Shown piece after piece: positions 33,173-41,348 of a DNA stretch of 64,000 nucleotides; positions within the stretch are counted from its first letter, which is position 1; every line of letters begins with the position of its first letter. The stretch lies in NCBI GenBank assembly GCA_035651755.1, contig DASRFA010000060.1:186001-250000 (forward strand), in the 5' to 3' direction. A program made the position numbers and the translations under genes. The notes beneath the pieces are model-generated. The model saw nothing but the letters and a program-made list of their open reading frames with translations. It searched no databases and was not told the DNA's origin. This DNA is from DASRFA01 sp035651755 (GTDB taxonomy: Bacteria; Desulfobacterota; Binatia; UBA12015).

Positions 33173-34615
33173 GTGACGAGACATCCGAGGCTGATCGCGT
33201 TCGCCGCCGGCGTCCTCGTCGCCGCATGCTCGCTCTCCCCGCGTGCCGACGCGCGCGTGTGGGACGAGCAGGACTTCTGGCGGAACCCGCCGAAGGTCTA
33301 CACGTTCGCGCCGCCGGGCCAGGCGGGCCCGGACGGCGTCGTCACGGTGATCGGCCAGAACCGCACGTACGTGCCCGAGAAAGGGGACACCTTTCTCGAC
33401 ATCGCGCGCTACTTCGACCTCGGCTTCAACGAGATCGCCGACGCGAACCCGCATTCCGACGAATGGATCCCGGCCACGGCCGGCGACCCGCTCGTGATCC
33501 CGCAGGAGTTCGTGCTGCCGGCGGGGACGTACAGCGGGATCGTCATCAACATCCCGGAGATGCGGCTCTACTACTATCCGCCGCGGAAGAACGGCGCTCC
33601 GGCGACCGTGATCACGTTTCCCGTCGGCCTCGGCCGCGAGGACTGGAAGACCCCGATCGGGAAGTTCACGATTCGATCGAAGGACGTGAACCCGGCCTGG
33701 GTCATTCCCGAGTCGATCCGGAAGGAGCGCATCGCCGACCGAGGCTACAGCGAGCAGATGATCCCGGGCGGCGACCCGATGAACCCGCTCGGCAAGTACC
33801 GCATGCGGCTCACGCTGAACCTGTACGGCATCCACGGGACGAACATCCCGTGGGGCGTCGGCATGCTCGTGAGCCACGGCTGCGTACGCCTCTACCCCGA
33901 GGACATCGAGCATTTCTTCCCGATGGTCCCGGTCGGCCAGGCCGGGGAGTTCGTCTACCAGACGGTCAAGGTGGGAGAGCGCGACGGGCGGGTCTACGTC
34001 GAGATCCACAAGGACCTGTACGGAACGCAGCCGGGCCCGTGGCGACAGGCGGCCGCGATCCTGCGGCAGCGAAACCTCATCGACCGCGTGGACGAGAAGA
34101 GGCTCATGGCCGCGGTCGAGGCGCAGAGCGGCGTCCCGGTCGACATCACCCGCGACGCGCGCCGCGACGGAGCGGCGCGCGAGGCCGTGCCGCGGGAAGT
34201 GATGTCGCGCGACGTCGATCCGCGTGGCGCGATGCCGCGCGACGCCATGCCGCGCGACGGAATGCCGCGTGACGGAATGCCGCGCGATACGATGCCGCGC
34301 GACGCGGCGCCGCGCGGGGCGGTGCCGCCGCCGGCCGCGGTCGACCCGGTCTCGCAGCGCGTCGAGCGACCGGCCGACCGCCCCGCCGCCGGCGTCGAGG
34401 TGCTGCCGTCGCGTCCGCCGAGCCGCGCGACCGACGCGCGCGCCCCCGAAGTGCCGCCGGGACCGAATCCACCCGAGCGCCGGGCGCAGGACGTCCAGGC
34501 GGCCGATCAGCGTCCTGCGGGCGGCACCCCGCCGGCGACGAGCGTCGAGATCATCCGCCCACGGCAGGGCACCGCGGTTCGATCGATCGCCGAGGAAGAC
34601 CTCGGCGAAGAGTGA
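33173..34615 (+). CDS. L,D-transpeptidase with LysM-like domain and MPRD-repeat tail
   Basis: A 480-residue periplasmic YkuD-family enzyme that cross-links peptidoglycan 3-3 or attaches proteins. An N-terminal hydrophobic segment ends AFAAGVLVAACSLSP, compatible with a lipobox. A LysM-like module follows (YVPEKGDTFLDIARYFDLGFNEIADANP), then the catalytic domain with IHGTNIPWGVGMLVSHGCVRLYPED (nucleophile Cys237). Residues about 344-385 are five-residue repeats on MPRD, then a long Pro/Ala/Arg disordered tail. The GTG at 33173 has an AAGGGG site upstream. Confidence 0.92.
   Translation: MTRHPRLIAFAAGVLVAACSLSPRADARVWDEQDFWRNPPKVYTFAPPGQAGPDGVVTVIGQNRTYVPEKGDTFLDIARYFDLGFNEIADANPHSDEWIPATAGDPLVIPQEFVLPAGTYSGIVINIPEMRLYYYPPRKNGAPATVITFPVGLGREDWKTPIGKFTIRSKDVNPAWVIPESIRKERIADRGYSEQMIPGGDPMNPLGKYRMRLTLNLYGIHGTNIPWGVGMLVSHGCVRLYPEDIEHFFPMVPVGQAGEFVYQTVKVGERDGRVYVEIHKDLYGTQPGPWRQAAAILRQRNLIDRVDEKRLMAAVEAQSGVPVDITRDARRDGAAREAVPREVMSRDVDPRGAMPRDAMPRDGMPRDGMPRDTMPRDAAPRGAVPPPAAVDPVSQRVERPADRPAAGVEVLPSRPPSRATDARAPEVPPGPNPPERRAQDVQAADQRPAGGTPPATSVEIIRPRQGTAVRSIAEEDLGEE
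34202..34321 (+). repeat. 15-base coding tandem repeat (MPRDx)
   Basis: Eight 15-base units related to ATGCCGCGCGACGCC, the central five starting with ATG CCG CGC/CGT GA, encode MPRDA, MPRDA/G, MPRDG, MPRDT and MPRDA. The outer units are diverged. It lies inside the L,D-transpeptidase tail and keeps frame, so copy number can vary without breaking the protein. Confidence 0.85.
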
Positions 34616-34663
34616 TCGCGAGCGTCGCGCGCCGAGCCCCGGCCCGGCGCGCGACGCCGTTCG

Positions 34664-35065
34664 CTACGCGCTCGCGCTCGCCGGCGTGACGGCGACAGCC
34701 AGCGCGGCAGCCTCCGCGTGCTGCGCGCGCCAGCGCTTCAGCCCCTGCCGGATGTAGTCGGGATTCATGTCGACGATCTGGCAGATGTTCTCGAAGGAGA
34801 ACAGCCAGCGCTTGTCCGGCGACATGATCCAGTCGACCGACTCGGCGAACAGCTGGCGCCCGCGCAGGTCGTTGGTGTGCGCGTACTTCTGATAGCAATC
34901 GATCGCGTCCTCCAGGACCGCCAGCATCAGCCGACGTTCGCGATCGAAGCCCGCTTCCTTGCGAAAGAACGAGAAAAACTGGCCTGGGAGAAGAACGTCT
35001 GGTTCGAAGAGCCCCCCCGAGCGATCCTGCATGGCAGAAGTCCTCGTCCGCATCTTCCCTTGCAT
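34664..35065 (-). CDS. Conserved hypothetical helical protein (possible DNA-binding)
   Basis: A 133-residue protein. The start MQGKMRTRTSAMQDR is set by AAGGAG five bases before the ATG at 35065. The core (MLAVLEDAIDCYQKYAHTNDLRGRQLFAESVDWIMSPDKRWLFSFENICQIVDMNPDYIRQGLKRW) resembles a hypothetical family I recall from deltaproteobacteria, and its last 25 residues have an HTH-like shape. The upstream region contains the most AT-rich patch nearby (35150-35200), a likely promoter. Function unknown. Confidence 0.78.
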   Translation of the reverse strand: MQGKMRTRTSAMQDRSGGLFEPDVLLPGQFFSFFRKEAGFDRERRLMLAVLEDAIDCYQKYAHTNDLRGRQLFAESVDWIMSPDKRWLFSFENICQIVDMNPDYIRQGLKRWRAQHAEAAALAVAVTPASASA

Positions 35066-35310
35066 TGCCACTCCTTCCACGCGCGGGGGTCCCCACTTCC
35101 CCCGCCACCGCGCCGCTGCGGCGCGCGCAAGCTACCGCGGGTCGGTCGATCGAACAAAGCAAAATGCGCTAACTGCTTTTCATAAGAAGCGTTAATCACG
35201 CGGAAGAAGCGGCGCGCACGCGCCGACCGCCGGCGTCGAGACCCGCACGCGGCGGGCGGAGGGGTGCTTGACGGCGGTGGCAGCCGAGTCGGCGAGGAAG
35301 CGGCCGACCG

Positions 35311-36705
35311 TCAGGCGTCGCGATCGGCGGGTCGGGCGTACGCGGTCGCGGCGACGAGCTTCCGCGGGTCGCGGTTCCAGCGACCCTGCCAGCCGTCGGC
35401 GACGTCCTCGGCCAGCGTGCGGCCGCGCTGAACGACGTCGCGCGGGCGCTCGAGGTACATGCGCTCGTCGCGCCCGCACTGGTCGCGACATGCTTGACGG
35501 CGAAGGCCTTCCTCGGCGATCGCGACCAGCTCGCGCGCGACGTCCTGCATCGCGTAGCGGCGCACCCGCGCCGCCAGCGCGGCGCGGTGGACGTGATCGC
35601 CGATCCGCTCGCGCTCCTCCATCGTCCAGTCCTTCACGAGGTCCCACGCGGCGAGCATGCAGTCCGGCTCGTAGAGGACGCCCTTTGCGATCGCCGACAG
35701 GCCGAGCATCGACTCGGGCGGCTGGCTGTCGGCCGTCCGAAGCTCGATGTAGGTCTTGAGGCGGACGTCCGGGAAGAGCGTCGACAGGTGGAGCGCGAAG
35801 TCCCCGACCGTCGCGCGCAATCCCGCGACACCTTCCTTCCAGAAGCGCCGGAACGGAATCCCGGTCATGTCGCGGTACTGGCCGCGGCGCTTGACGAAGT
35901 ACATCGGCGCGTCGAGCGCCCACTCGGCATAGTCGACGAAACCGGCGCGCGGCGAGAAGACGAACGGCAGCAAGCCGGAACGCGCCGGGTCGGTGTCCGT
36001 CCAGATGTGGCCGCGGTACGACAGGAATCCGTTCGGCCGACCGTTGCTCAAGGAGGAGTTGGCGAAGATCGCGTTGATCACCGGACCGATTGCCATCGCG
36101 ACCCGCATCTTCTGCATCGCGTCGGCTTCGCTCTCGTAGTCGAGGTTCACCTGGACGGTCGCGGTCTGCTTCATCATGCACTGACCGAGGCGGCCCACCT
36201 TGGTCATGTACGGGCCCATGATCGCGTAGCGGGTCTTGGGCACCCACTCGATCTCGTCGACGGTCGAGATCGGCTGGATGCCGAGCCCGAGGAACGCGAC
36301 GCCGAGCGCTTCGCCGACGGTCGTGATCTCGTGCACGTGCTCGTCGAGCTCGTCGGCCGCCTCGTGCAGCGTGACGCACGGCCGACCCGAGAGCTCGACC
36401 TGCCCGCCAGGCTCGAGCGTGATGTCGCCGCCCGGTCGACTGAGTGCGATCACCCGGCCGTTCTCGTCGTGCGGCTCCCACCCGAAGCGGTCCGCGAGCC
36501 CCTTCAGGATCGCCTCGACGCCGCGCTCGCCGGAGAACGGCAGGGCGCGAGCGGTGTCGGGCTCGACGGCGACCTTCTCGTACTCCGTCCCGATGCGCCA
36601 CGCGGAGCGCGGCTTCGCCCCGCGCTCGAAATGCTCGACGAGCTGCTCGAGCGTTTCGATCGGGAGCGCGTCCGGACCGCTCTCGTCCTCTATGTAGTCG
36701 CTCAT
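35311..36705 (-). CDS. gshA: Glutamate-cysteine ligase, plant/proteobacterial GCS2 type
   Basis: First step of glutathione synthesis: Glu + Cys + ATP. The 464-residue protein carries the GCS2 motifs WRIGTEYEKVAVEP (Glu residues for Mg-ATP), GGDITLEPGGQVELSG, the MGPYMTKVGRLGQCMMKQTATVQVNLDY region, and TYIELRTADSQPPESML. These are characteristic of the plant-type enzyme found in alpha- and deltaproteobacteria. No gshB is visible nearby. ATG start with MSDYIEDESG; divergent from the aminotransferase gene. Confidence 0.94.
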   Translation of the reverse strand: MSDYIEDESGPDALPIETLEQLVEHFERGAKPRSAWRIGTEYEKVAVEPDTARALPFSGERGVEAILKGLADRFGWEPHDENGRVIALSRPGGDITLEPGGQVELSGRPCVTLHEAADELDEHVHEITTVGEALGVAFLGLGIQPISTVDEIEWVPKTRYAIMGPYMTKVGRLGQCMMKQTATVQVNLDYESEADAMQKMRVAMAIGPVINAIFANSSLSNGRPNGFLSYRGHIWTDTDPARSGLLPFVFSPRAGFVDYAEWALDAPMYFVKRRGQYRDMTGIPFRRFWKEGVAGLRATVGDFALHLSTLFPDVRLKTYIELRTADSQPPESMLGLSAIAKGVLYEPDCMLAAWDLVKDWTMEERERIGDHVHRAALAARVRRYAMQDVARELVAIAEEGLRRQACRDQCGRDERMYLERPRDVVQRGRTLAEDVADGWQGRWNRDPRKLVAATAYARPADRDA

Positions 36706-36809
36706 CGGGGAAAGCGGAGCCTAGAGGGCGCCCCACCTTGAGACAAGGCACGCTCGCCGACCGCTCGCGCTTCTCATGCGAGCCGGCGCGATCACCGACA
36801 TTGCGGTAG

Positions 36810-38075
36810 ATGGCGCACGAAGCCTTCCCCGCGACCGCTGCCGACGCGGCGCGCCCGGCGGCCGGCGGACGCACCCGGCCTTCGTTCGCGCGCCTCGCGC
36901 GCTGGCTCTTGCGCGACGCGGAAGGCGCGGCCGCGATCGAGCGCGCCGTCCGCGTCCCGTTCAACCGCGCGGCGATCGCGGGCGACGAGCTCCAGCACGT
37001 GCGCGACGTCGTCGCGCTCGGGCGGCTCGCCGGCGACGGCCCGTACACGGAGCGCTGCGAGCAGCTCCTCGCGCGCGAGATCGGCGCCGAGCGCGTGCTG
37101 CTCACCGGCTCGGGGACCGCCGCGCTCGAGATGTCCGCGCTCCTGCTCGAGCTCCGGCCGGGCGACGAGGTCGTCGTGCCCTCGTTCACCTTTCCGACGA
37201 CCGCCGGAGCGTACGCGCTCTTCGGCGGCCGGCCGGTGTTCGCCGACGTCCGGCGCGACACTCTGAACGTCGACGAGGCCCGCGTCGAGGAACGCTTGAC
37301 GCCGCGCACGCGCGCGATCGTCGCCGTCCACTACGGCGGCGTCGCGTGCGACCTCGAGCGCCTCGGCGAGATCGCGCGCCGGCACGGGATCGCTCTCATC
37401 GAGGACAACGCGCACGGTCTCTTCGGTCGGTGGCGCGGCCAGCCGCTCGGGTCGTTCGGCGAGCTCGCCACGCTGAGCTTCCACGAGACGAAGAACGTGA
37501 GCTGCGGCGAGGGGGGCGCGCTGGTCGTGAACGACGCGCGCCTCAAAGACCGGGCCGAGGTCCTGCGCGAGAAGGGCACGGACCGCGCGCGCTTCCTCCG
37601 CGGCGAGACCGAGCGGTATTCCTGGATCGATCTCGGGTCGAGCTACGTGCCGTCCGAGATCTCGGCGGCGTTCCTCCTCGGGCAGCTCGAGGTCGCCGAC
37701 CAGATCCAGACGCGGCGCCGGCACGTCTGGCGCGCGTACCGCGACGCGCTCGCCGACTGGGCGGCCGACATCGGGGCGAGCCTGCCGTCGATCCCCGGCG
37801 ACTGCGAGTCGGCGTACCACGTCTTCCACGTGCTCATGCCGACGGCGGCGGATCGCGAGGCGCTCCTCCGCCACCTCGACGCCCGCCGCATCGAGGCGAC
37901 GCGACACTACGAGCCGCTCCACCTCTCGCCGTTCGCCAAGCGCCTCGGGCCGCAGGCGCCGTGCCCGGTCGCGGAGGACGTCGCCGCCCGCATCGTCCGC
38001 CTGCCGCTCTTCGCCGCGCTCAGCGCGACGGCTCAAGAGCGCGTGATCGATGCGGTGCGATCCTATCCATCGTGA
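36810..38075 (+). CDS. DegT/DnrJ/EryC1 sugar aminotransferase (RffA/WecE-like)
   Basis: A PLP enzyme of 421 residues that aminates a nucleotide keto-sugar. PFNRAAIAGDELQHVRDVVALGRLAGDGPYTERCEQLL closely follows the start of dTDP-4-amino-4,6-dideoxygalactose transaminase. SGTAALEMSALLL, PSFTFPTTAGAYALFGGRPVFADV and IEDNAHGLFG (the Asp near PLP) follow, and the PLP lysine is in FHETKNVSCGEGGAL. An extra 45-residue N-terminal segment precedes the family start. No other O-antigen genes are adjacent. Confidence 0.92.
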   Translation: MAHEAFPATAADAARPAAGGRTRPSFARLARWLLRDAEGAAAIERAVRVPFNRAAIAGDELQHVRDVVALGRLAGDGPYTERCEQLLAREIGAERVLLTGSGTAALEMSALLLELRPGDEVVVPSFTFPTTAGAYALFGGRPVFADVRRDTLNVDEARVEERLTPRTRAIVAVHYGGVACDLERLGEIARRHGIALIEDNAHGLFGRWRGQPLGSFGELATLSFHETKNVSCGEGGALVVNDARLKDRAEVLREKGTDRARFLRGETERYSWIDLGSSYVPSEISAAFLLGQLEVADQIQTRRRHVWRAYRDALADWAADIGASLPSIPGDCESAYHVFHVLMPTAADREALLRHLDARRIEATRHYEPLHLSPFAKRLGPQAPCPVAEDVAARIVRLPLFAALSATAQERVIDAVRSYPS

Positions 38076-38168
38076 CGAGGGGGCTCGCGCCCCTCGCTCC
38101 ACGCGGCAAAGCCGCGCGGAGTCTCACTCCGCGCGCTCGCTTCGCTCGGCCGCGCGCGAAGCGCGCGG
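38076..38168. repeat. Cluster of four short GC-rich hairpins
   Basis: Consecutive stems: CGAGGGG/CCCCTCG (38076-38096), CGCGGC-AAA-GCCGCG (38102-38116), GCGCGGAG-TCTCA-CTCCGCGC (38114-38134), and CCGCGCGC-GAA-GCGCGCGG (38150-38168). They sit between two convergent genes, so transcription stop or RNA stabilisation is possible. The style resembles REP-like palindromes; similar short hairpins with 3-base loops occur at 61418-61484. Confidence 0.65.
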
Positions 38169-38194
38169 ATACTTGACGGCGGACGTTCCGTCGC

Positions 38195-39028
38195 TCACTG
38201 CCAGTTGAAGACGCGGAGGGCGTTGCCGCGGAGGTACTTCTCGAGGACGCCTTCGCGGAGCGGCAGCTCTTCGGCCTCCTTCAGGCAGCGCTCGAACGAC
38301 AGCACCGGGTGGTCGGATGCAAATAGGATCTTGTCCTGGCCGCGCGTGTTCATGAACTGGATCAGCTCTTGCGGCAGATACTTCGGCGCGTAGGCCGAGG
38401 TCATCATCGTCAAGTTCGGATACTTGAGCAGGAGACGGATCGCCTCGCCCCACCACGGGTCGGCGCCGTGCGCCATGATGAGCTTCAGCTCGGGATAGAA
38501 GAGGCACACCTCGTCGAGATACAGCGGGCGCTGCGGCTCGGCGGGCATCGGCGGGCCCGGGATGCCGGTATTGATCGACACCGGGATGTCGAGCTCGATG
38601 CACTTCGCGTAGACCGGGTAGTACACCTTGTCGTTCGGCGGGCGGTTCACGAGGAACGGGATCATCCGCACGAGCCGGAGGTCGTGGTGGGTCGCGAGCT
38701 CGTCGATCTGCCGGAGCGCCTGCATCCCGGACGTCGGGTCGACGACGGCGGCGCACAGGAACTTCCCCGGGAACGCCTTCGCGATGCCGTGGATCGGGCC
38801 GGGATCGCTCGCGTCCATCGTGACGACGGCGCGCTCGACGCCGGCGTCGTCCATCTGGCGGAGCAGCTCCTCGATCGGCGTGTGCTCGAAGATCTCCTTC
38901 TCGCGCTTGAAGTAGTCGCGTGCGACCCGCACGAGGAATTCGGGGCGGTACTTCGAGACGCCGGTCGACGGGTTCAGCCAGCAGTCGATCGCGAGCGGAC
39001 GGCGGCGCGGCTCCGTGGGCGTGCTCAT
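38195..39028 (-). CDS. Amidohydrolase-2 family protein without the HxH metal motif
   Basis: A 277-residue TIM-barrel protein. The first strand reads PLAIDCWLNPSTG, so the normal D-x-H-x-H zinc site is replaced. Later landmarks persist: LMAHGAD-like LIMAHGADPWWGEA, ILFASDHPVLSFERC (catalytic Asp), and YLRGNALRVFNW, the family C-terminus. It may use one fewer metal ligand or act as a non-hydrolase. Relatives of this CW-type group occur in soil bacteria. Short overlap-free gap to the L,D-transpeptidase gene upstream (25 bases) suggests one transcript. Confidence 0.82.
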   Translation of the reverse strand: MSTPTEPRRRPLAIDCWLNPSTGVSKYRPEFLVRVARDYFKREKEIFEHTPIEELLRQMDDAGVERAVVTMDASDPGPIHGIAKAFPGKFLCAAVVDPTSGMQALRQIDELATHHDLRLVRMIPFLVNRPPNDKVYYPVYAKCIELDIPVSINTGIPGPPMPAEPQRPLYLDEVCLFYPELKLIMAHGADPWWGEAIRLLLKYPNLTMMTSAYAPKYLPQELIQFMNTRGQDKILFASDHPVLSFERCLKEAEELPLREGVLEKYLRGNALRVFNWQ

Positions 39029-39053
39029 CGGGTCGACGCGCGGCGCTCGGCCG

Positions 39054-39698
39054 TCAGTCCTCGATCAGGACGAGCGTGCCGTCGGGCACGAGGTCGTACA
39101 GCTCGTTCACGTCTCGGTTCATGAGCGAGACGCAGCCGAACGTCCAGTCGACTCCGAGCTCGTTGAACCGCGGCTGATCGGTGCCGTGGATCCCGACCTG
39201 CCCGCCCGCGCTCGGCGGGGCGGCGCCCGCCACGTACGCCTCGCGGTGCACGACCTTGTCCTTCAGGTTCGGGTAGTCGAGCAGGAGGAAGCGCGACCAG
39301 CGCGGGTGCTGGCGCCGGCCGACGATCCGGTAGAGGCCGCTCGGCGTCCGGCGATCGCCCTCGTACAGCTTCGGCCCGGACTCGCGCCCGAACGAGACGT
39401 GACCGTACGTCCGTAGCCAGTCGCCGTGGTGGTACACGCTGAGCGTCCGGCACGTGCGGTTGACGACGATGAACATGTCCTCGTCGCGCGCCCACTCGAG
39501 CGGAGCGCGATCGTCGGGGACGGGAGGCGTCGGCGGCGGCGCCGCCGCGACGCCGCGCTGTGCGGCGCAGGCCGACAGCACGACCGCCGCGCACATCGCC
39601 GCGAAGGAGGCGCCCCGCGTGCGGGCGCGCCGCGCGCCGCGTCCGCGCCGACGGCCGTCTCTGCCCGCAAGCCCCATCCCTGCCGCCACGGCGGGCAT
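39054..39698 (-). CDS. L,D-transpeptidase (YkuD family) lipoprotein
   Basis: A short (214-residue) enzyme. An Arg-rich N-terminus precedes SFAAMCAAVVLSACAAQ, a lipobox with Cys for membrane anchoring. The catalytic domain runs FIVVNRTCRTLSVYHHGDWLRTYGHVSFG...TPSGLYRIVGRR...GIHGTDQP...WTFGCVSLMNRDV; the nucleophile motif is FGCVSL rather than SHGCVRL, as in some ErfK/YbiS relatives. The start may be 39698 or the ATG at 39677. Divergent from the flavin reductase gene across 184 bases. Confidence 0.88.
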   Translation of the reverse strand: MPAVAAGMGLAGRDGRRRGRGARRARTRGASFAAMCAAVVLSACAAQRGVAAAPPPTPPVPDDRAPLEWARDEDMFIVVNRTCRTLSVYHHGDWLRTYGHVSFGRESGPKLYEGDRRTPSGLYRIVGRRQHPRWSRFLLLDYPNLKDKVVHREAYVAGAAPPSAGGQVGIHGTDQPRFNELGVDWTFGCVSLMNRDVNELYDLVPDGTLVLIED

Positions 39699-39882
39699 TG
39701 TTCCGAGCTTCGGGTCGGTTTTCAAATTGCCCCCGCGACCGCGAGCGCCGGTCCGCGGCGCGACGCGGCTGCCCGGTGGGATCGCGGCGCCGCGCTCCGC
39801 GTTGGCAAGGCGGCGCGGCGCAGGTAAACACGGGTCGCCCGATCGGCGGCGCCTCCGCACGCGATCGCGCGCGGAGGCTTGC

Positions 39883-40362
39883 ATGCTCGACCAGTCGGAG
39901 TTCCGTCGCGTCATGGGGCACTTCGCGACCGGCGTCACGGTGATCACGACGCACGACGGCCACGGGAAGCTGACCGGGCTCACCGCCAACGCGGTCGCCT
40001 CGGTGTCGCTCGAGCCGCCGCTCGTGCTCGTCTGCGTCGACAAGTCGGCCGAGAGCTATCCCTCGTTCGACGCTTCCAAGGTCTTCACGATCAACATCCT
40101 GAGCGAGCAGCAGGAGGCGATCTCGCGGCGCTTCGCGAAGTCGGGAGGCGACAAGTTCACCGGCGTCGGCTACCGCCTGGGCTCGAACGGCGCGCCGCTC
40201 CTCGTCGACTCGCTCGCATGGCTCGAGTGCGAGGTCCGGCACGCGTTCGACGCCGGCGACCACACGATCTACGTCGGCGAGGCGACGGGGGTCGCGGTGG
40301 CCGACGGCGAGCCCGACCCGCTGCTCTTCTTCCGCGGCGGCTACCGCAACATCGCGCGATGA
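39883..40362 (+). CDS. Flavin reductase family protein
   Basis: A 159-residue FMN-binding flavin:NAD(P)H reductase-like protein. FRRVMGHFATGVTVITT, GLTANAVASVSLEPPLVLVCVDKSAESY, FTINILSEQQEAISRRFA and HTIYVGEATGVAV are the family landmarks. It would supply reduced flavin to a partner monooxygenase that is not encoded nearby. GGAGG lies five bases before the ATG. The stop overlaps the BMP lipoprotein start (ATGA). Confidence 0.92.
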   Translation: MLDQSEFRRVMGHFATGVTVITTHDGHGKLTGLTANAVASVSLEPPLVLVCVDKSAESYPSFDASKVFTINILSEQQEAISRRFAKSGGDKFTGVGYRLGSNGAPLLVDSLAWLECEVRHAFDAGDHTIYVGEATGVAVADGEPDPLLFFRGGYRNIAR

Positions 40363-41348
40363 GCCCTCCAAGCCGGCCGGTCGCGGCCCTCGCCCTCGCG
40401 GTCGCGATCGCCGCGCTCACCGGCGCGTGCCAGCAGAGCGGCTCGCCGGGCAGCCCGGACGCCTTCAAGGTCGCGCTCCTCACGCCCGGCCCGATCAGCG
40501 ACGGCGGCTGGAACGCCAGCGCCTACGACGGCCTCATGCTCATCAAGAAGCAGCTCGCCGCCGAAGTGAGCAACGTGCAGACCGCGAATCCGGCGGAGTT
40601 CGAGCAGGGCTTCCGCGACTACGCCCGCCAGGGGTACGATCTCGTCATCGGCCACGGCTTCGAGTACCAGGACGCGGCGCTGAAGGTCGGCGCCGAGTAT
40701 CCCGAGACCGACTTCGTCGTGAGCTCGGGGAGCGTCTTCGCGAAGAACGTGGCGTCGCTCACGTTCCACCTCGACGAGGCGACCTACCTCGCCGGCATCG
40801 TCGCCGCCTCGATGTCGAAGACCGGCAAGGCCGGATGCGTCGGCGGCATCAAGCTGCCGGTCATCCTGTCGACCTTCGACGGATTCGTCGCCGGCGCGAA
40901 GAGCGTGAAGCCGGACTTCTCGGTGGCGACGGTGTACATCGGAAGCTTCGAGGACGTCGCGGCGGCGAAGGCCGCGACCGACGCGCTCGTGGCGCAGGGC
41001 GCCGACTTCGTCCTCCACAACGCCGACGCCGCGGCGCTCGGCGTGTTCCAGTCGGCGAAGGAGCACGGGATCTACGCCTTCGGGACCAACCGCGACCAGA
41101 ACGACATCGCGCCGGAGACCGTCCTCGCGAGCGCGACGATCGACATCCCGCGCTCGTTCCTCCAACTCGCGCGCGAGGCGAAGGACCACGCCTTCGTCGG
41201 ACGCGTCGTCGCGCAGGGGCTCGCCAGCGGCTGCGTCGGGTTCGTCTGGAACCAGCGTCTCAAGGATCGCGTCCCGCCCGAGGTGCAGGCGCGCGTCGAG
41301 CAGGCCGACGCCGGCATCCGGAGCGGAGCGGTGAAGGTGCGTCCATGA
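40359..41348 (+). CDS. BMP-family substrate-binding lipoprotein
   Basis: A 329-residue basic membrane protein (Med/PnrA-like) normally serving ABC importers for nucleosides. Signal and lipobox: VAIAALTGACQQSG. Family features are VALLTPGPISDGGWNASAYDGL, YDLVIGHGFEYQDAALKVGAEYPETDFVVSSG, LTFHLDEATYLAGIVAA and GIYAFGTNRDQNDIAPETVLAS. No permease or ATPase gene is present, so it is an orphan binding protein here. It overlaps both flanking genes by ATGA, which couples it to glmU translation. Confidence 0.9.
   Translation: MSPPSRPVAALALAVAIAALTGACQQSGSPGSPDAFKVALLTPGPISDGGWNASAYDGLMLIKKQLAAEVSNVQTANPAEFEQGFRDYARQGYDLVIGHGFEYQDAALKVGAEYPETDFVVSSGSVFAKNVASLTFHLDEATYLAGIVAASMSKTGKAGCVGGIKLPVILSTFDGFVAGAKSVKPDFSVATVYIGSFEDVAAAKAATDALVAQGADFVLHNADAAALGVFQSAKEHGIYAFGTNRDQNDIAPETVLASATIDIPRSFLQLAREAKDHAFVGRVVAQGLASGCVGFVWNQRLKDRVPPEVQARVEQADAGIRSGAVKVRP

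Noticed and set aside
33014..34009. Extension of the carboxypeptidase frame to 695 codons
   Set aside because: The upstream part is the shadow of the L,D-transpeptidase gene; the signal peptide and GGAGG site fix the start at 33013.
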